64,000 bases of DNA from Tetranychus cinnabarinus (lineage: Eukaryota; Arthropoda; Arachnida; Trombidiformes; Tetranychidae): contig WHVY01000001.1 in the NCBI GenBank assembly GCA_022266195.1, forward strand, positions 22,568,001 through 22,632,000, in the 5' to 3' direction. The notes beneath the pieces are model-generated. The model saw nothing but the letters and a program-made list of their open reading frames with translations. It had not been told where the DNA came from and ran no database searches. Shown here piece by piece: positions 1-9,673 of this stretch. Position numbers and translations under genes: made by a program. Positions within the stretch are counted from its first letter, which is position 1; every line of letters starts with the position of its first letter.

Positions 1-2644
1 GGATCAACACCATCGCCTTATTCAGGACCAGATAAAGATTCAAGTGGTCAATTCGGATGGTATTTGTTTGTCGATGAAAGAGAATTGAAATACAATAATT
101 CAGCACAGCTCGAGAGTGAACGCTTATCTATATCACCTGAGATTTGTCTAGTTTTTGATTATCATCTTTACTCTAAAGTTTCCAACCAAAGTGACATCGG
201 TGCAATAATAGTTTTTATAAAAGAATCTGGCACCTTGAATAGAAAAATCGTAGATACCATTGCACCACCGAGCTCATCTAGGTGGATGAAACATTCTCTG
301 AGTCTTACAAAGTTGCCACTTGAATATCGAATAATATTCAGGGCTGTTGGAGGAACAAGTGAATCTGGGGACATTGCAATCGATAATATTGAGTTATTAC
401 CTGGTAATTGTTCAAACATTTCATCAAAAACGAACCCACAAAAGCTATTTGCTTGTAACTTTGACGATGGAACTCTTTGTGGTTCACGAATATCGAATAT
501 GCAAATTTCTAATGGACTTTCAGCAACAACGAAGAAAGCTCCGGAAATCGACCACACGAATGGCACACAAAAAGGGAATTATTTGCTCAGTAAAGAATCT
601 CAGTCTTTTATTTCGAAAGATATCAATTTTATAAACAATTCTAACGTTTGTTTCAAGTTTTATTATTTCATCGACTCGACAACTTTGTCGTCTTCAATCA
701 AAGTAGTTCAAAAGGTTAATGGAAAATCTGAAACGCTATTGGTTATCTTTGATGATACGAGTCGAGCTTGGTTGGAAGTCGAGTTGGCTCTTCGTCTGAT
801 GCAAAGTTCGGACACTTCAAGTATTGAAATACAAACTCAGTTGGATTCCCATGGACTAAGTACTATTGCCATTGATGACATTAGCATTTTTGAGGGATTT
901 TGTTCATCCAAAAACACATTCTGTGATTTCGATTCAACCCGAAATTGTCAATTCTTGGATTATCCAGTTCAGATAATTGAACCTCAAATCATCAACACTC
1001 TTAACTGCAAAAATTGTGGTCCTCTGATTGACCACACTCTTGGAACACCAGTTGGTAAATATTTGCTCTTGAAAAACACTCTACATGATCCCATTCATTC
1101 AACCTGTTCATTTTCAATCAAGCAACAAACGAATTCCAAGTCTTCGTGTTTATCGTTTTGGTTTCAAATGTTTGGATTAATGAGTAAAACAATGCAGATC
1201 AGGGTTTATTCATCATCGCACGACAGTGACACAATCTTGTACAGAATTGAAGCCAATGTTTACAATCAATGGCGCAAAGTAGCACTCGATTATTCATCGA
1301 ATGGACCACACACTATTGAATTCACCTTCTATGGTTTGCACAAGAATGACTCATTAGGTTACATTGCTGTTGATGATATTCAGTTATCAGATCAATCATG
1401 CTCACCTAATGGAGTTGATTGTAACTTTGATTTTGGTAAATGTTCTTGGATAGATGCAAGTTCTGATAATGTTTGGGTCATAAGAACACCAAGTATTCGT
1501 TCAAATTATTATGAAGCTCCATCATTTGATGTTACCACTGGCTCTTACCATGGCTCATATTTATTACTCACTGGTAATGAAAATATTGATACCGATGACG
1601 AAGCAAAAATTGAGTCAATGCCGATTGCATTATCGAGTTTCAAATATACTTTGACGCTATCTGTTTTTTTCGGTGAATCTATATCGGATGAAAGCTATTT
1701 AACTTTTCAGTTAGTTTCGACATCATCCGATAGAACTTCATATTCCATCGACACAATAACACCATTATCCGTTCATTCAAAATCAGAATGGATTAAGGTC
1801 CACCTTCCTTTTGATTTACCATCAAACTCAACTTCGAATTACATCTTACAAGTTAATGGAAATGTTCGAGGTTCAAGTATAATTGCTATCGACGATATTG
1901 CCCTTGTAGAAGGATATTCTAATCAACAAGTGTTCGTTTGTGATGGATATGATGAGGTCATTCCTATTGATGCTGTTTGCGATTGGAAATCTGATTGTGT
2001 CAATGGACTCGATGAATCTGTCTGTGGAACTTGTGCTTTTGATCTTGATCTATGTGCATGGTCATCACTAGACGATACATTTAGATGGGGAAGTCCAGTC
2101 CGAGGAGATGATTTTAATGATGATTCATCCAAGATGAATGGAGGTTACATGATAACAGAAGGAAATTGGTACATGACTGAACATCAAATTGAAACATCCA
2201 ACTTTATTCAGCATTCATCCAACTTTTGCACCTTACAATTTTCGCATTATACAGATGATGCTTATGATAGTGAATTGCAAGTTTATCTGAAATTCGAAGA
2301 AAAGACAATAGTTATAGCAAAAATTCCAATCGAAACATTTCACGAATGGACAACGGCTAAAGTTGCTTTGGGTAAACACCATTCGCCTTTCAGAATCGGA
2401 TTCACTGCGTTCACATCAGATTTTGGGTCAATTCTCATTGATAACATTCAATTAATCAATTGTTCTCCAAGAAAAACTACAACTATCTCACACATAAAAA
2501 CATCAACAGTATCAATTGATATCACTGTGACAGAAGCAACTGAAGATCATGAATCCTCAACATATCAACAAACAACTGCAATCAACACTTTCCAAACAGA
2601 AAAAATCGATACAGATAATTCATTGAAGCAAGCTGGAAGATCAT
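1..2644 (+). CDS. MAM/LDLa-domain single-pass membrane protein, partial, large extracellular exon
   Basis: The frame is open from base 1, so the true start lies upstream; the first in-window start-like codon (TTG at 64) falls inside a MAM domain and is not a real start. Using residue 1 = base 1, the order is MAM1 (partial, 1-137), MAM2 (about 149-301), MAM3 (306-467), MAM4 (472-639), LDLa-like module (642-675), MAM5 (678-821), then a Ser/Thr-rich stalk (about 822-880). Each MAM closes with the family signature, for example IAIDDI or ILIDNI followed by a Cys. MAM4 lacks its last two cysteines, and the LDLa module lacks its first and third. The exon ends after the first base of a codon at a GTAAGT donor (2645) and joins the exon at 3289, which supplies the membrane helix. 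MAM and LDLa domains are extracellular adhesion or binding modules; ligand and function are unknown. The architecture resembles MALRD1-like or MAMDC4-like proteins, but no orthology is claimed. Confidence 0.9.
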
Positions 2645-3288
2645 GTAAGTAATACAGTATCAAAGAAAGGATCAGATAGATAGAAAGTAGAAATCAAATT
2701 ATAACCCAGTTTTTTTCTAATAACTGGGTTTAGATATTGATATATTGATAGTATTGATAAAAATTTTAAAGGCTAATAGTTGATGTTGAAAAGTCATTAT
2801 TAGGTCATTAAGAGGTGGCATTCATGTTCGACATTATTTTGATTTTCATTATGGAATGATTTTTCGTGAAAGTAGGAAAGAAGGGGCACAATTTTTTCAA
2901 AATACTGGTATAAGTACATTGCAACGATATATGGAAACTTCCACTTCTTGAGTCTCTGAATTTCATATTCCACCAGTCTTTAGTTATATGCTAAAACAAT
3001 AAGGAAGACGAATATGTAATAACCAATGTACAATTTTAGTGTAGCGATTGATGTTTCATGGATGTGCTAGTATCGTAAGCAGAAACAATGGACTTGAATG
3101 TGAATGGCGTTACCAAAATGTAATATTTTAACGTGTACTCCGGATTCGACAGTCTCTTTTGAATGGTATAATAATAAATTTCTAGCATCAACTAGAGCCG
3201 AGGAGCATAAGTTAACAAGTTATACCAGTTTATACTTGCATTTGCGTATTTGATCTAAATAAGTTTTATCTATGTTTATATTTTGCAG
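2645..3288 (+). other. Spliceosomal intron (phase 1) of the MAM/LDLa gene
   Basis: The intron opens with GTAAGT, a perfect extended donor, and closes with a T-rich tract and TTTTGCAG. Removing it joins T2644 to TT3289-3290, making a Phe codon and continuing the frame straight into a hydrophobic helix. Reading through the donor instead meets a TAA stop at 2650-2652. A 9-bp inverted repeat (AACCCAGTT at 2703-2711, AACTGGGTT at 2722-2730) around a 10-nt T-rich loop lies 58 bases into the intron. No coding sequence is seen inside. Confidence 0.88.
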
Positions 3289-3599
3289 TTCCTCGAATTG
3301 GTTTCGCAGTGTTCATATTTTTCATTATTTTGGGAATAATTTTCACAATTTTATACATAAATAGGATGAAAAATGCAGATTTTAGTCCACATATGGCGAA
3401 TGATGCGGTTCAAAGTCGAACTGATGGAATCGGAATGACGGAAATAGCTTCAGTTGGATCAAATAATGTTGGCATGGAATCTGACGATAAGACACACACT
3501 AATGAAACTGAGACATCAGCAGAAACGGAAATTGATGAAAATTTTATCAATAGCAACATTTTTGATACTACATCTATGAAGCGACTTCTTTCTGAATAA
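3289..3599 (+). CDS. MAM/LDLa membrane protein, terminal exon: transmembrane helix and cytoplasmic tail
   Basis: Joined in frame to the exon ending at 2644, this exon encodes the C-terminus. Residues about 885-905 form one strongly hydrophobic segment (IGFAVFIFFIILGIIFTILY) followed by N-R-M-K, which fits a type I single-pass helix with a positive cytoplasmic stop-transfer end. The remaining tail of about 79 residues is polar, Ser/Thr/Glu-rich and acidic in its middle (many T, E and D around residues 945-965), ending MKRLLSE and TAA at 3597-3599. No kinase, PDZ-ligand or other catalytic motif is recognised in the tail. The visible part of the protein totals about 984 residues. The segment was assigned to this gene because strand, splice phase and topology all fit an extracellular MAM protein that otherwise lacks an anchor. 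Confidence 0.85.
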
Positions 3600-3600
3600 A
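3595..3600 (+). promoter_or_regulatory. AATAAA poly(A) signal overlapping the stop codon
   Basis: AATAAA spans the TAA stop of the MAM gene. If used, the 3' UTR would be only a few tens of bases. A second exact AATAAA lies at 3893-3898, giving a 3' UTR of roughly 300 bases. The sequence cannot say which is used. Confidence 0.35.
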
Positions 3601-3892
3601 AGCATGCGAAATTTATATTTAAAATATTTTGCACGCTGGCTGGAAAAGCAAAATCCATTGCAAAAAAATATGCAGAAACTATAGCGTAACTAGTGATTAG
3701 CAAAGACGATAAAAAATTTGCCCAAATTCTTGTTATCGGAGCGTAGTGAAACGAAGTGAAGATTTATACTTCAGTTTAGCCATTTTGAAAAACGTCTTTT
3801 TGTTTTCTTTACGTCGATGTACAGCCGAAACCATTAGCGCGAAAAGCTTGAAACTTAGTATGTAATGTTTTCTGGATGAGATGATGTGCTGA

Positions 3893-3898
3893 AATAAA
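3893..3898 (+). promoter_or_regulatory. Alternative AATAAA poly(A) signal
   Basis: This exact AATAAA hexamer lies about 294 bases downstream of the MAM-gene stop. Its position suits a normal-length 3' UTR better than the hexamer overlapping the stop codon. Confidence 0.35.
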
Positions 3899-3913
3899 TT
3901 TCTAGGACATCGG

Positions 3914-3966
3914 AGGTCATTTGTCGGGAATTCGAACTTTGACCTTGAGAGGTCAATTGAAGGTCA
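3914..3966. promoter_or_regulatory. Cluster of four AGGTCA nuclear-receptor-type half-sites
   Basis: AGGTCA occurs at 3914-3919, 3950-3955 and 3961-3966, and its complement TGACCT at 3940-3945. The last two form a direct repeat with 5-bp spacing; the 3940 and 3950 sites form an everted repeat with 4-bp spacing. Such arrangements are known binding sites of nuclear-receptor dimers. Function here is only inferred; the cluster sits downstream of the MAM gene and upstream of the Helitron. Confidence 0.3.
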
Positions 3967-4228
3967 TTTCATGCTTTTGAACACTTTATCGTCACATTCA
4001 ATAAGAAATATTATGTTGCCACTAAAACTCGCGAAAATAGGGCCAAGGAGTGAAAAAACTGGAAAAACCGTAAAAACATAAAAAATTGAACCTAATTTCT
4101 TGAATGAATAACGAAACAAGATGCGAAAAGCCTTCACAAATTAAAGCAATTTATCATTCAAAATATGCGTGTTCGCGTAATTTTTCATGCGCTAACTTTT
4201 TATAAATTGACTACAACTATTATAACTA

Positions 4229-4692
4229 CATATTGACCAAAAATTGATCTTTTGTCCCTTATATCTTTCTTATTACTTAGTCTTTATTAACGTGTTATAT
4301 ATTGGCAGAAAGTGCTTTAAAAGGCCTACAATTCAATACCATAAACGTCTCTAAAAGGTAAGAGTAACATAGTTTTTTTAGTGATCAACCGATGCTCCCA
4401 TAGACCCTTCATATTGACCAAAAATTGATCGTTTGTCCCTTATATCTTTCTTATTACTTAGTCTTTATTAACGTGTTATATATTGGCAGAAAGTGCTTTA
4501 AAAGGCCTACAATTCAATACCATAAACGTCTCTAAAAGGTAAGAGTAACATAGTTTTTTTAGTGATCAACCGATGCTCCCATAGACCCTTCATATTGACC
4601 AAAAATTGATCGTTTGTCCCTAATATCTTTCTTATTACTTAGTCTTTATTAACGTGTTATATATTGACAGAAAGTGCTTCAAAAAGCCTACA
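4229..4692. repeat. 181-bp tandem repeat, 2.6 copies
   Basis: Units start at 4229, 4410 and 4591, each opening with CATATTGACC. The first two are full 181-bp copies that differ by about one base (GATCT versus GATCG early in the unit). The third matches until about 4692, with a few changes (TTATATC to TAATATC, TTGGCAG to TTGACAG), then diverges abruptly. The array stops about 15 bp before the proposed Helitron 5' end. The unit does not resemble the 52-bp satellite. No coding potential is seen. Confidence 0.9.
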
Positions 4693-5091
4693 AAGGCGCA
4701 GCAACATCTATAAATCTTTGCGTGAGTATTATATATTGTTATTTACTTTTCTGTGAAATCCGACAAAGGTTTTCCGTTATATCTTTAGTATTCAATTGCG
4801 GGATAAGGGATTGCCAATACCTCAATACACAAAAATTGTATGATTAATGTAGTATATGTGTAGGATATACATATGTTATGGTGATCATACAACAAACATA
4901 ATTTTTCATATAATATTATTGAATAAATTGTACATTATACGTGATATAATTTATGAATTACTCTGACTTGTTTAAAAATATTTCGCGCTTTTAATTATGG
5001 ATGCTTATATAAAAATACTAGCATTTTTATTACTGATTTACGTATTTTTACTTATCGTATTGTATTCATTATTAAACGATTTTTTAGCAGA
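4693..5091 (+). other. Helitron 5' non-coding region
   Basis: This AT-rich stretch contains no supported reading frame. It holds the candidate element start (4707), a TATA-like box (5006-5014) and a T-rich run ending TTTTTTAGCAG just before the ATG at 5092. The last resembles a 3' splice acceptor, so an upstream untranslated exon is possible. Confidence 0.5.
5006..5014 (+). promoter_or_regulatory. Candidate TATA box for the Helitron gene
   Basis: TATATAAAA lies 78 bases upstream of the ATG at 5092, a reasonable distance for a promoter with a short leader. The surroundings are very AT-rich, so a chance match is possible. Confidence 0.3.
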
Positions 5092-5847
5092 ATGAGATTC
5101 ACAACGAAAAGTCCACGTAAACGAAAGCGAGCAGATCAGGATTACTATAGAAAAAAAACAGAACATTCAAGGAAGTTGAAGCAAGTTGACAAAACAAATA
5201 CATCTGAAAAGCTTCAAACTAACATATCAAACAGTCAAACGGCAGGTCCTTCCACAGCAGCTCCTGTTATTATTGGTAATTCAACAGATCCCGTAAACAA
5301 TGAATCTTCTGAGACATTCAATGTGCCTAGAGTTGATTATGGCCATTTACATAGACCTTTATTTAAAATTTTTGACGATTTTTCTGACACTGATGAGTCC
5401 ATTTTTGGTAATGAAGAACAAGTTTTACGAAATCCGAGCTTCGAAGTTAGAAATGAGTCTTCATCAGATGAAACTATTATTTACGATCCTCCTTCAGAAT
5501 TAAATTGGCGTTTCCTCTTCAACTTTTCTTCACGCAACTATTTTTATCCCGATATTCCTTACTGTGCAACACCGGCTAAAGATTGCTATCCTGCTAATTG
5601 GATCAAGAAAGCTTTGAAATTTGACAAGATAATGCAAAGAATTGAATGGCGTTCCTGTGAAATCTGTAAACGACGATTCCCCAATCTAACTCTTGTAGCT
5701 TGCGTAGTAGACGCGGTTAGAAAAATGGTGTGCACGAAGTGTCAGAAAAAACCAGACTTATTTACAGATGAGAACTATTTAGATCCAAGAGAACAGCCAG
5801 AAGTTTTAAAAAATTTTTACAATGGTCGAGCAGATGCTCATAGCTAA
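5092..5847 (+). CDS. Helitron protein N-terminal part: basic region and CxxC...CxxC zinc-finger segment
   Basis: This frame of 251 codons starts at the first ATG after an AT-rich leader. Residues 1-30 are very basic (KSPRKRKR), a likely nuclear-localisation or DNA-binding tail. Residues 70-140 are acidic and Ser-rich. Residues 189-217 carry a CEIC...C...CTKC array followed by DPREQPEVLKNF, which matches the conserved block that normally precedes the Rep domain in animal Helitron proteins. In intact relatives this block continues directly into a segment like the first residues of the next frame (MVEQMLIAKV). Here the frame instead runs into about eight unrelated residues (GRADAHS) and stops. 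It is therefore best read as the N-terminal part of one protein, broken by a 1-nt insertion near 5808-5818. A separately made zinc-finger protein cannot be excluded. Confidence 0.8.
   Translation: MRFTTKSPRKRKRADQDYYRKKTEHSRKLKQVDKTNTSEKLQTNISNSQTAGPSTAAPVIIGNSTDPVNNESSETFNVPRVDYGHLHRPLFKIFDDFSDTDESIFGNEEQVLRNPSFEVRNESSSDETIIYDPPSELNWRFLFNFSSRNYFYPDIPYCATPAKDCYPANWIKKALKFDKIMQRIEWRSCEICKRRFPNLTLVACVVDAVRKMVCTKCQKKPDLFTDENYLDPREQPEVLKNFYNGRADAHS
5808..5818 (+). other. Frameshift site (A6T5 homopolymer run) inside the Helitron gene
   Basis: The run has six A then five T. Skipping one base here moves the reading from the first Helitron frame to the second with no loss of conserved sequence: LKNF joins directly to T-MVEQML. 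The two frames overlap by 26 bases (5822-5847). A homopolymer is a common site both for sequencing or assembly error and for real slippage mutation. Confidence 0.75.
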
Positions 5848-8800
5848 AGTACATCCTGTGGTTCGTTTGTATAAGATAAGAGGGCAGCAATTTGGTTATA
5901 CTGGACATGTTGTCAATTTTGAACAGGATATTAGTAATTTGCATACGAAACTCCCAGTCAATCCTCGCAATCTTCAAGGATTAATTATCGTGAATAGAGA
6001 TACGCCGGATGGTATAGCTTCTTTTCAGGTACGGGCTGCTAAAATACGTGACGCATTGAGATGGCTCAAGCATAATCATATGTATTATCGTGACATCGAA
6101 ATAAACGAAGAACAGCTTTCACAACTGCCAGATGATGGTAATATAATTCATTTGTTACCCAACCTGAATCAAATCGATAATAGTGAACATTGTGATCCAC
6201 AAATTGATGGAGCTGCTCAATCAATCGAAGAGTCGAATTTCCCGCTAATACCGCAAATGAATCAAGAACAAAGAGTTGCAGAAGCTGCTTCTATGCAAAA
6301 CATTACATGGCCAAATATATGTCCAGAGCCTATCAGTGAATGCAGAACAGAAGGATATATAACTCAAGCATTTCCAACTTTATTTCCATATGGCAGATGT
6401 GATTTTCGACAGGCAAGAAGAAGCAGTGTCAGCTATATTGATTATTTCAAGTTTCTGATGCAATATAAGGATGGAAGATTTGCGAAAGATTCGAGATTCC
6501 GTTTTTTCGCTTTTAACTCTATCATGCGATGGCAGGCAATAATGCAAGGCAATTTATATGTTAAACGAAATGAATTTGGTAATCTTGATTCTGAAGCCGT
6601 TTTAGAGCGCATAGCAGCAAATCCACATCTTGCGGATTCTATCATGTTTTATGCAGGTAAACTACGCTCTTCTAAGAGCTATTGGTACCAACGTTCAGGA
6701 GAACTTCACGACATGGTTGAACAGTTATCTACACCGCATGTTTTTTTCACATTGTCTGCCGCAGATTATCATTGGCCTGATTTGTTTCTAATACTAGATC
6801 CATCAAATAACATAGATACTTCCATAGAGTCTAATAGAAAGCGACTTATGCACGAAAATCCTTTGATCACAGCATGGTTCTTCCAGAAAAGGGCAGAAAC
6901 ATTCATGCGAGAAGTAGTTTTTCCTTGCTACGATGTTTCTGATTACTGGTACCGGTACGAATGGCAGTGGCGGGGAAGTCCACACATTCACGGTGTTTTG
7001 TGGCTAAAAAATGGACCAAGACTTACTAACCTTGATGATGTTACAGATGACCAACTACTCTATCTAACAAATTTTTGTGCTAGATTATCAAGAGCGTGGA
7101 ATCCTGCTCAAACACATCCTCCAAGTGAGATGCATCCTTCAAGGAAAAGATTTTCTGAAATATTAGCTGACCAGTTTGACTTGACTACTATAATCAATCG
7201 TTTACAAAGGCACACTAGGCATGGTACCCATTGTTTGAGAAAGAAAAGAGGAACGAGGACAGAAGAATGTCGTTTTGGATTTCCACATCCTTTGTCTGAT
7301 GAAGATAAAATTGTCAAAGATAAAAGATGGAAATTTGAACCTAAAAGGAATGATGAATGTTTAGCAAAATTCAATCCTTTCATAACTCAAATTTGGCGTG
7401 GAAATACAGATTTTACACCAATACTTTCAAAAGAAGCAGTTCTTCTGTATATCGTGAAGTATGCAGCAAAAGCTGAGACAGAGTCTAGCGATTATCGTGA
7501 TTTACTGAAAAATATGGCCGAAATTGCAGATCCAAGCTCACCAGCGGCTTCACTCGTTAGAAAACTTTTGATAAGTTCCACAACTGAGCGAGATTTTTCG
7601 GCACAGGAAGTATCACACCTGTTAATGGGATGGCCTTTATTTCATTCATCTCGTATCTTCGTTACATTGGTGATAAAAGATGAAAGTTGGAAGAAGCTTT
7701 CAGATTCAGAGCCAAACTTAGATCACGCTATAATTGAAAGGTATAAAAAGAGAAGTAATGATCTTGAAAATCTTTCTCTTTTCACATTTGCAAGAGATTA
7801 TAGATATGTAGCGAAGAAACTATTCAAACGAAAAACTGCTGCGATAGTAAGATATTTTCCTAAATTCAAGCTAACCGATGACTCAATGGAAAATGAAAAA
7901 TACTATAAAGTTAAATCAGTGCTTCACAAGCCTTGGAGAAATTCCATGCAAACAATTATCGAGCCTTTTTCAACATCTGAATTTCCTTGGTGCCGCGCTT
8001 ACAATGAAATTCGTGAATCTTTAGGCGATGAGCATATGGATCTTGACGTTGAAGATTCATTTGAAGATGATCCGGATGTAGACGAGTTTGATTTACATCT
8101 TGATCCTGAAATGGCAATTTCAAGAGCTGTCCCTCACATTAATGAGCCTGAACATCTTGGTAGAAGAGAAATCGATGTTGCGAACTATTGGGAAGCTGAT
8201 TGCGTATCTTCTGAAGGTAAAAAAGTTCTAATTGATTGGATTACATTACAAAAACAGACATTCATCGTTGGTGGTGATTTGAATAATCGTGCAACCTACA
8301 CTTTATCGCAAGATCAGCAGAAGGTTATGGATATTGCTCTAATGCAAATAAATGACCTAATACAATCAAGGAAACCTGTTTTGAAGCGAATCATGGTTCA
8401 AGGTAAAGCAGGTAGCGGCAAAAGTTATTTGATAAGCGCTCTTACGCAAAAATTTCGCGAGAATTTTGGACAAGACTCTGTCAGTCTATTGGCTCCTACT
8501 GGTGCTGCAGCAATCAATATTTCCGGTAAAACGATACATTCCGGTTTGAATATTTCCCCGAAAAATTCTGAAGCTCTTCGAGATGAAAGACTTCGCAATT
8601 TCCAGCTGAAAATGGCTAATGTTAAGCTCATCATAATAGACGAAATGTCAATGATAGGACTTCGTCTTTTAACGCAAATATCACAAAGATTACAAGAAGC
8701 TGCAGGCAACTCAGATGAACCGTTTGGGGGTTTCCTAATTTATCTTTTCGGTGATATACAACAACTTCCACCTGTCAAAAACAACGCGCTTTATAGCAAA

Positions 8801-9673
8801 GCAGGTTCAAGCGTTGCAAACCTGGGAAAGATTTTAGTTGAAAGTTTTCAAAAGTTTTTGGTATTAACAACGTCTCACAGGCAAGCTGGGCAAAGCCAAG
8901 TCCAGTTTCGTGCTATATTAGATGGAGTTGCGAATGGATATTTGACTGATGAACAGTTTGAGCTACTCAACTCAAGAAGAAGTGGAATCGTTGCGAAACA
9001 AGAGCTTTCTCAATTTCAAAATGCAATAAGATTGTTTCCGAAGAATGCAATGGCTGATGCTTACAATGAAAATCTCTTGCGTAGGAGTGGTAATCCAGTC
9101 ACCCTAATCCCTGCAACTAATAGCAGCAACGAAGCAAGAAGAGAAAAGACGGATAAAGCTCAAGGATTAGAACAAAGCCTAAAGTTATCTGTTGGCTCGA
9201 GAATAATGCTACGAGCTAATATTTGGACAGATGTTGGACTCGTCAATGGTGCACTAGGAACTTTGAAGGCCATTGTATATGAGCGTGATCATAGACCTCC
9301 ATGTGCACCGATCGCACTTATGATTGAATTCGATAATTATCAAGGCCCGACTTTAGACAACAATGTGATTCCTATAACGCCAATCACCAGACATTGGAAA
9401 ACAGATGGTAATCCACGCTGGCGCAAACAATTTCCAGTCGTTTTAGCTCACGCGATCACGATACATAAGTCTCAAGGATTAACTCTTACTAAAGCTGTTG
9501 TTAATATAGGAGATTCAGAATCTGATCTGGGTTCAACATATGTTGCACTCAGCAGAGTTAAGAATCTGCAAAGTTTAATCATTGATCAGTTAATTTCGAA
9601 AGACAGAATAAATAATCTTTCTAAAAACCCTCAACTCATCCTAAGAAAAAAATTTTTGCTAAGATTTATGTAA
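5822..9673 (+). CDS. Helitron Rep (HUH nuclease)-PIF1-like helicase
   Basis: This uninterrupted frame of 1283 codons encodes the catalytic core. Rep part: FFTLSAADYHWPD at 308-320, the metal-binding HUH motif as PHIH at 387-390 (W-R-G-S-P-H-I-H-G), and the catalytic tyrosines Y543 and Y547 in LYIVKYAAK. Helicase part: Walker A GKAGSGKS at 861-868, Walker B IIDEMSM with D940-E941, GDIQQLPP at 977-984, HKSQG at 1215-1219 and YVALSR at 1240-1245. All are SF1B/PIF1 motifs. Known role: nick and peel one strand for rolling-circle transposition, with helicase unwinding. An acidic linker (about 735-765) separates the halves. No internal stop is seen and all catalytic residues are present, so the copy is young or under selection. 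The ATG at 5822 may be internal to a longer ancestral protein. Confidence 0.93.
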   Translation: MVEQMLIAKVHPVVRLYKIRGQQFGYTGHVVNFEQDISNLHTKLPVNPRNLQGLIIVNRDTPDGIASFQVRAAKIRDALRWLKHNHMYYRDIEINEEQLSQLPDDGNIIHLLPNLNQIDNSEHCDPQIDGAAQSIEESNFPLIPQMNQEQRVAEAASMQNITWPNICPEPISECRTEGYITQAFPTLFPYGRCDFRQARRSSVSYIDYFKFLMQYKDGRFAKDSRFRFFAFNSIMRWQAIMQGNLYVKRNEFGNLDSEAVLERIAANPHLADSIMFYAGKLRSSKSYWYQRSGELHDMVEQLSTPHVFFTLSAADYHWPDLFLILDPSNNIDTSIESNRKRLMHENPLITAWFFQKRAETFMREVVFPCYDVSDYWYRYEWQWRGSPHIHGVLWLKNGPRLTNLDDVTDDQLLYLTNFCARLSRAWNPAQTHPPSEMHPSRKRFSEILADQFDLTTIINRLQRHTRHGTHCLRKKRGTRTEECRFGFPHPLSDEDKIVKDKRWKFEPKRNDECLAKFNPFITQIWRGNTDFTPILSKEAVLLYIVKYAAKAETESSDYRDLLKNMAEIADPSSPAASLVRKLLISSTTERDFSAQEVSHLLMGWPLFHSSRIFVTLVIKDESWKKLSDSEPNLDHAIIERYKKRSNDLENLSLFTFARDYRYVAKKLFKRKTAAIVRYFPKFKLTDDSMENEKYYKVKSVLHKPWRNSMQTIIEPFSTSEFPWCRAYNEIRESLGDEHMDLDVEDSFEDDPDVDEFDLHLDPEMAISRAVPHINEPEHLGRREIDVANYWEADCVSSEGKKVLIDWITLQKQTFIVGGDLNNRATYTLSQDQQKVMDIALMQINDLIQSRKPVLKRIMVQGKAGSGKSYLISALTQKFRENFGQDSVSLLAPTGAAAINISGKTIHSGLNISPKNSEALRDERLRNFQLKMANVKLIIIDEMSMIGLRLLTQISQRLQEAAGNSDEPFGGFLIYLFGDIQQLPPVKNNALYSKAGSSVANLGKILVESFQKFLVLTTSHRQAGQSQVQFRAILDGVANGYLTDEQFELLNSRRSGIVAKQELSQFQNAIRLFPKNAMADAYNENLLRRSGNPVTLIPATNSSNEARREKTDKAQGLEQSLKLSVGSRIMLRANIWTDVGLVNGALGTLKAIVYERDHRPPCAPIALMIEFDNYQGPTLDNNVIPITPITRHWKTDGNPRWRKQFPVVLAHAITIHKSQGLTLTKAVVNIGDSESDLGSTYVALSRVKNLQSLIIDQLISKDRINNLSKNPQLILRKKFLLRFM

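Larger units (their letters stand above)
3601..4228. other. Non-coding interval between the MAM gene and the 181-bp repeat
   Basis: No convincing reading frame on either strand. It contains the candidate poly(A) signal at 3893 and four AGGTCA-type hexamers between 3914 and 3966. No RNA gene is recognised. The stretch from about 4021 to 4228 is AT-rich and featureless. Confidence 0.6.

Noticed and set aside
168..566. Antisense and off-frame reading frames over the MAM exon (also 347-634, 1923-2132, 3410-3703)
   Set aside because: They overlap a strongly supported domain-bearing frame and show no domain of their own.
3173..3185. 13-bp match AATAAATTTCTAG shared with 3893-3905
   Set aside because: Short, AT-rich and without extended flanking similarity; chance is the simplest explanation.
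5808..5824. Programmed ribosomal frameshift in the Helitron gene
   Set aside because: The shift needed is +1, while A-AAA-AAT is the kind of heptamer known for -1 shifts. No supporting downstream structure was recognised, and a simple 1-nt insertion in a homopolymer explains the data.
5822..9673. Helentron/Helitron2 class assignment
   Set aside because: No endonuclease or OTU domain is seen between Rep and helicase or after the helicase, and candidate termini fit TC...CTRR better than short terminal inverted repeats.
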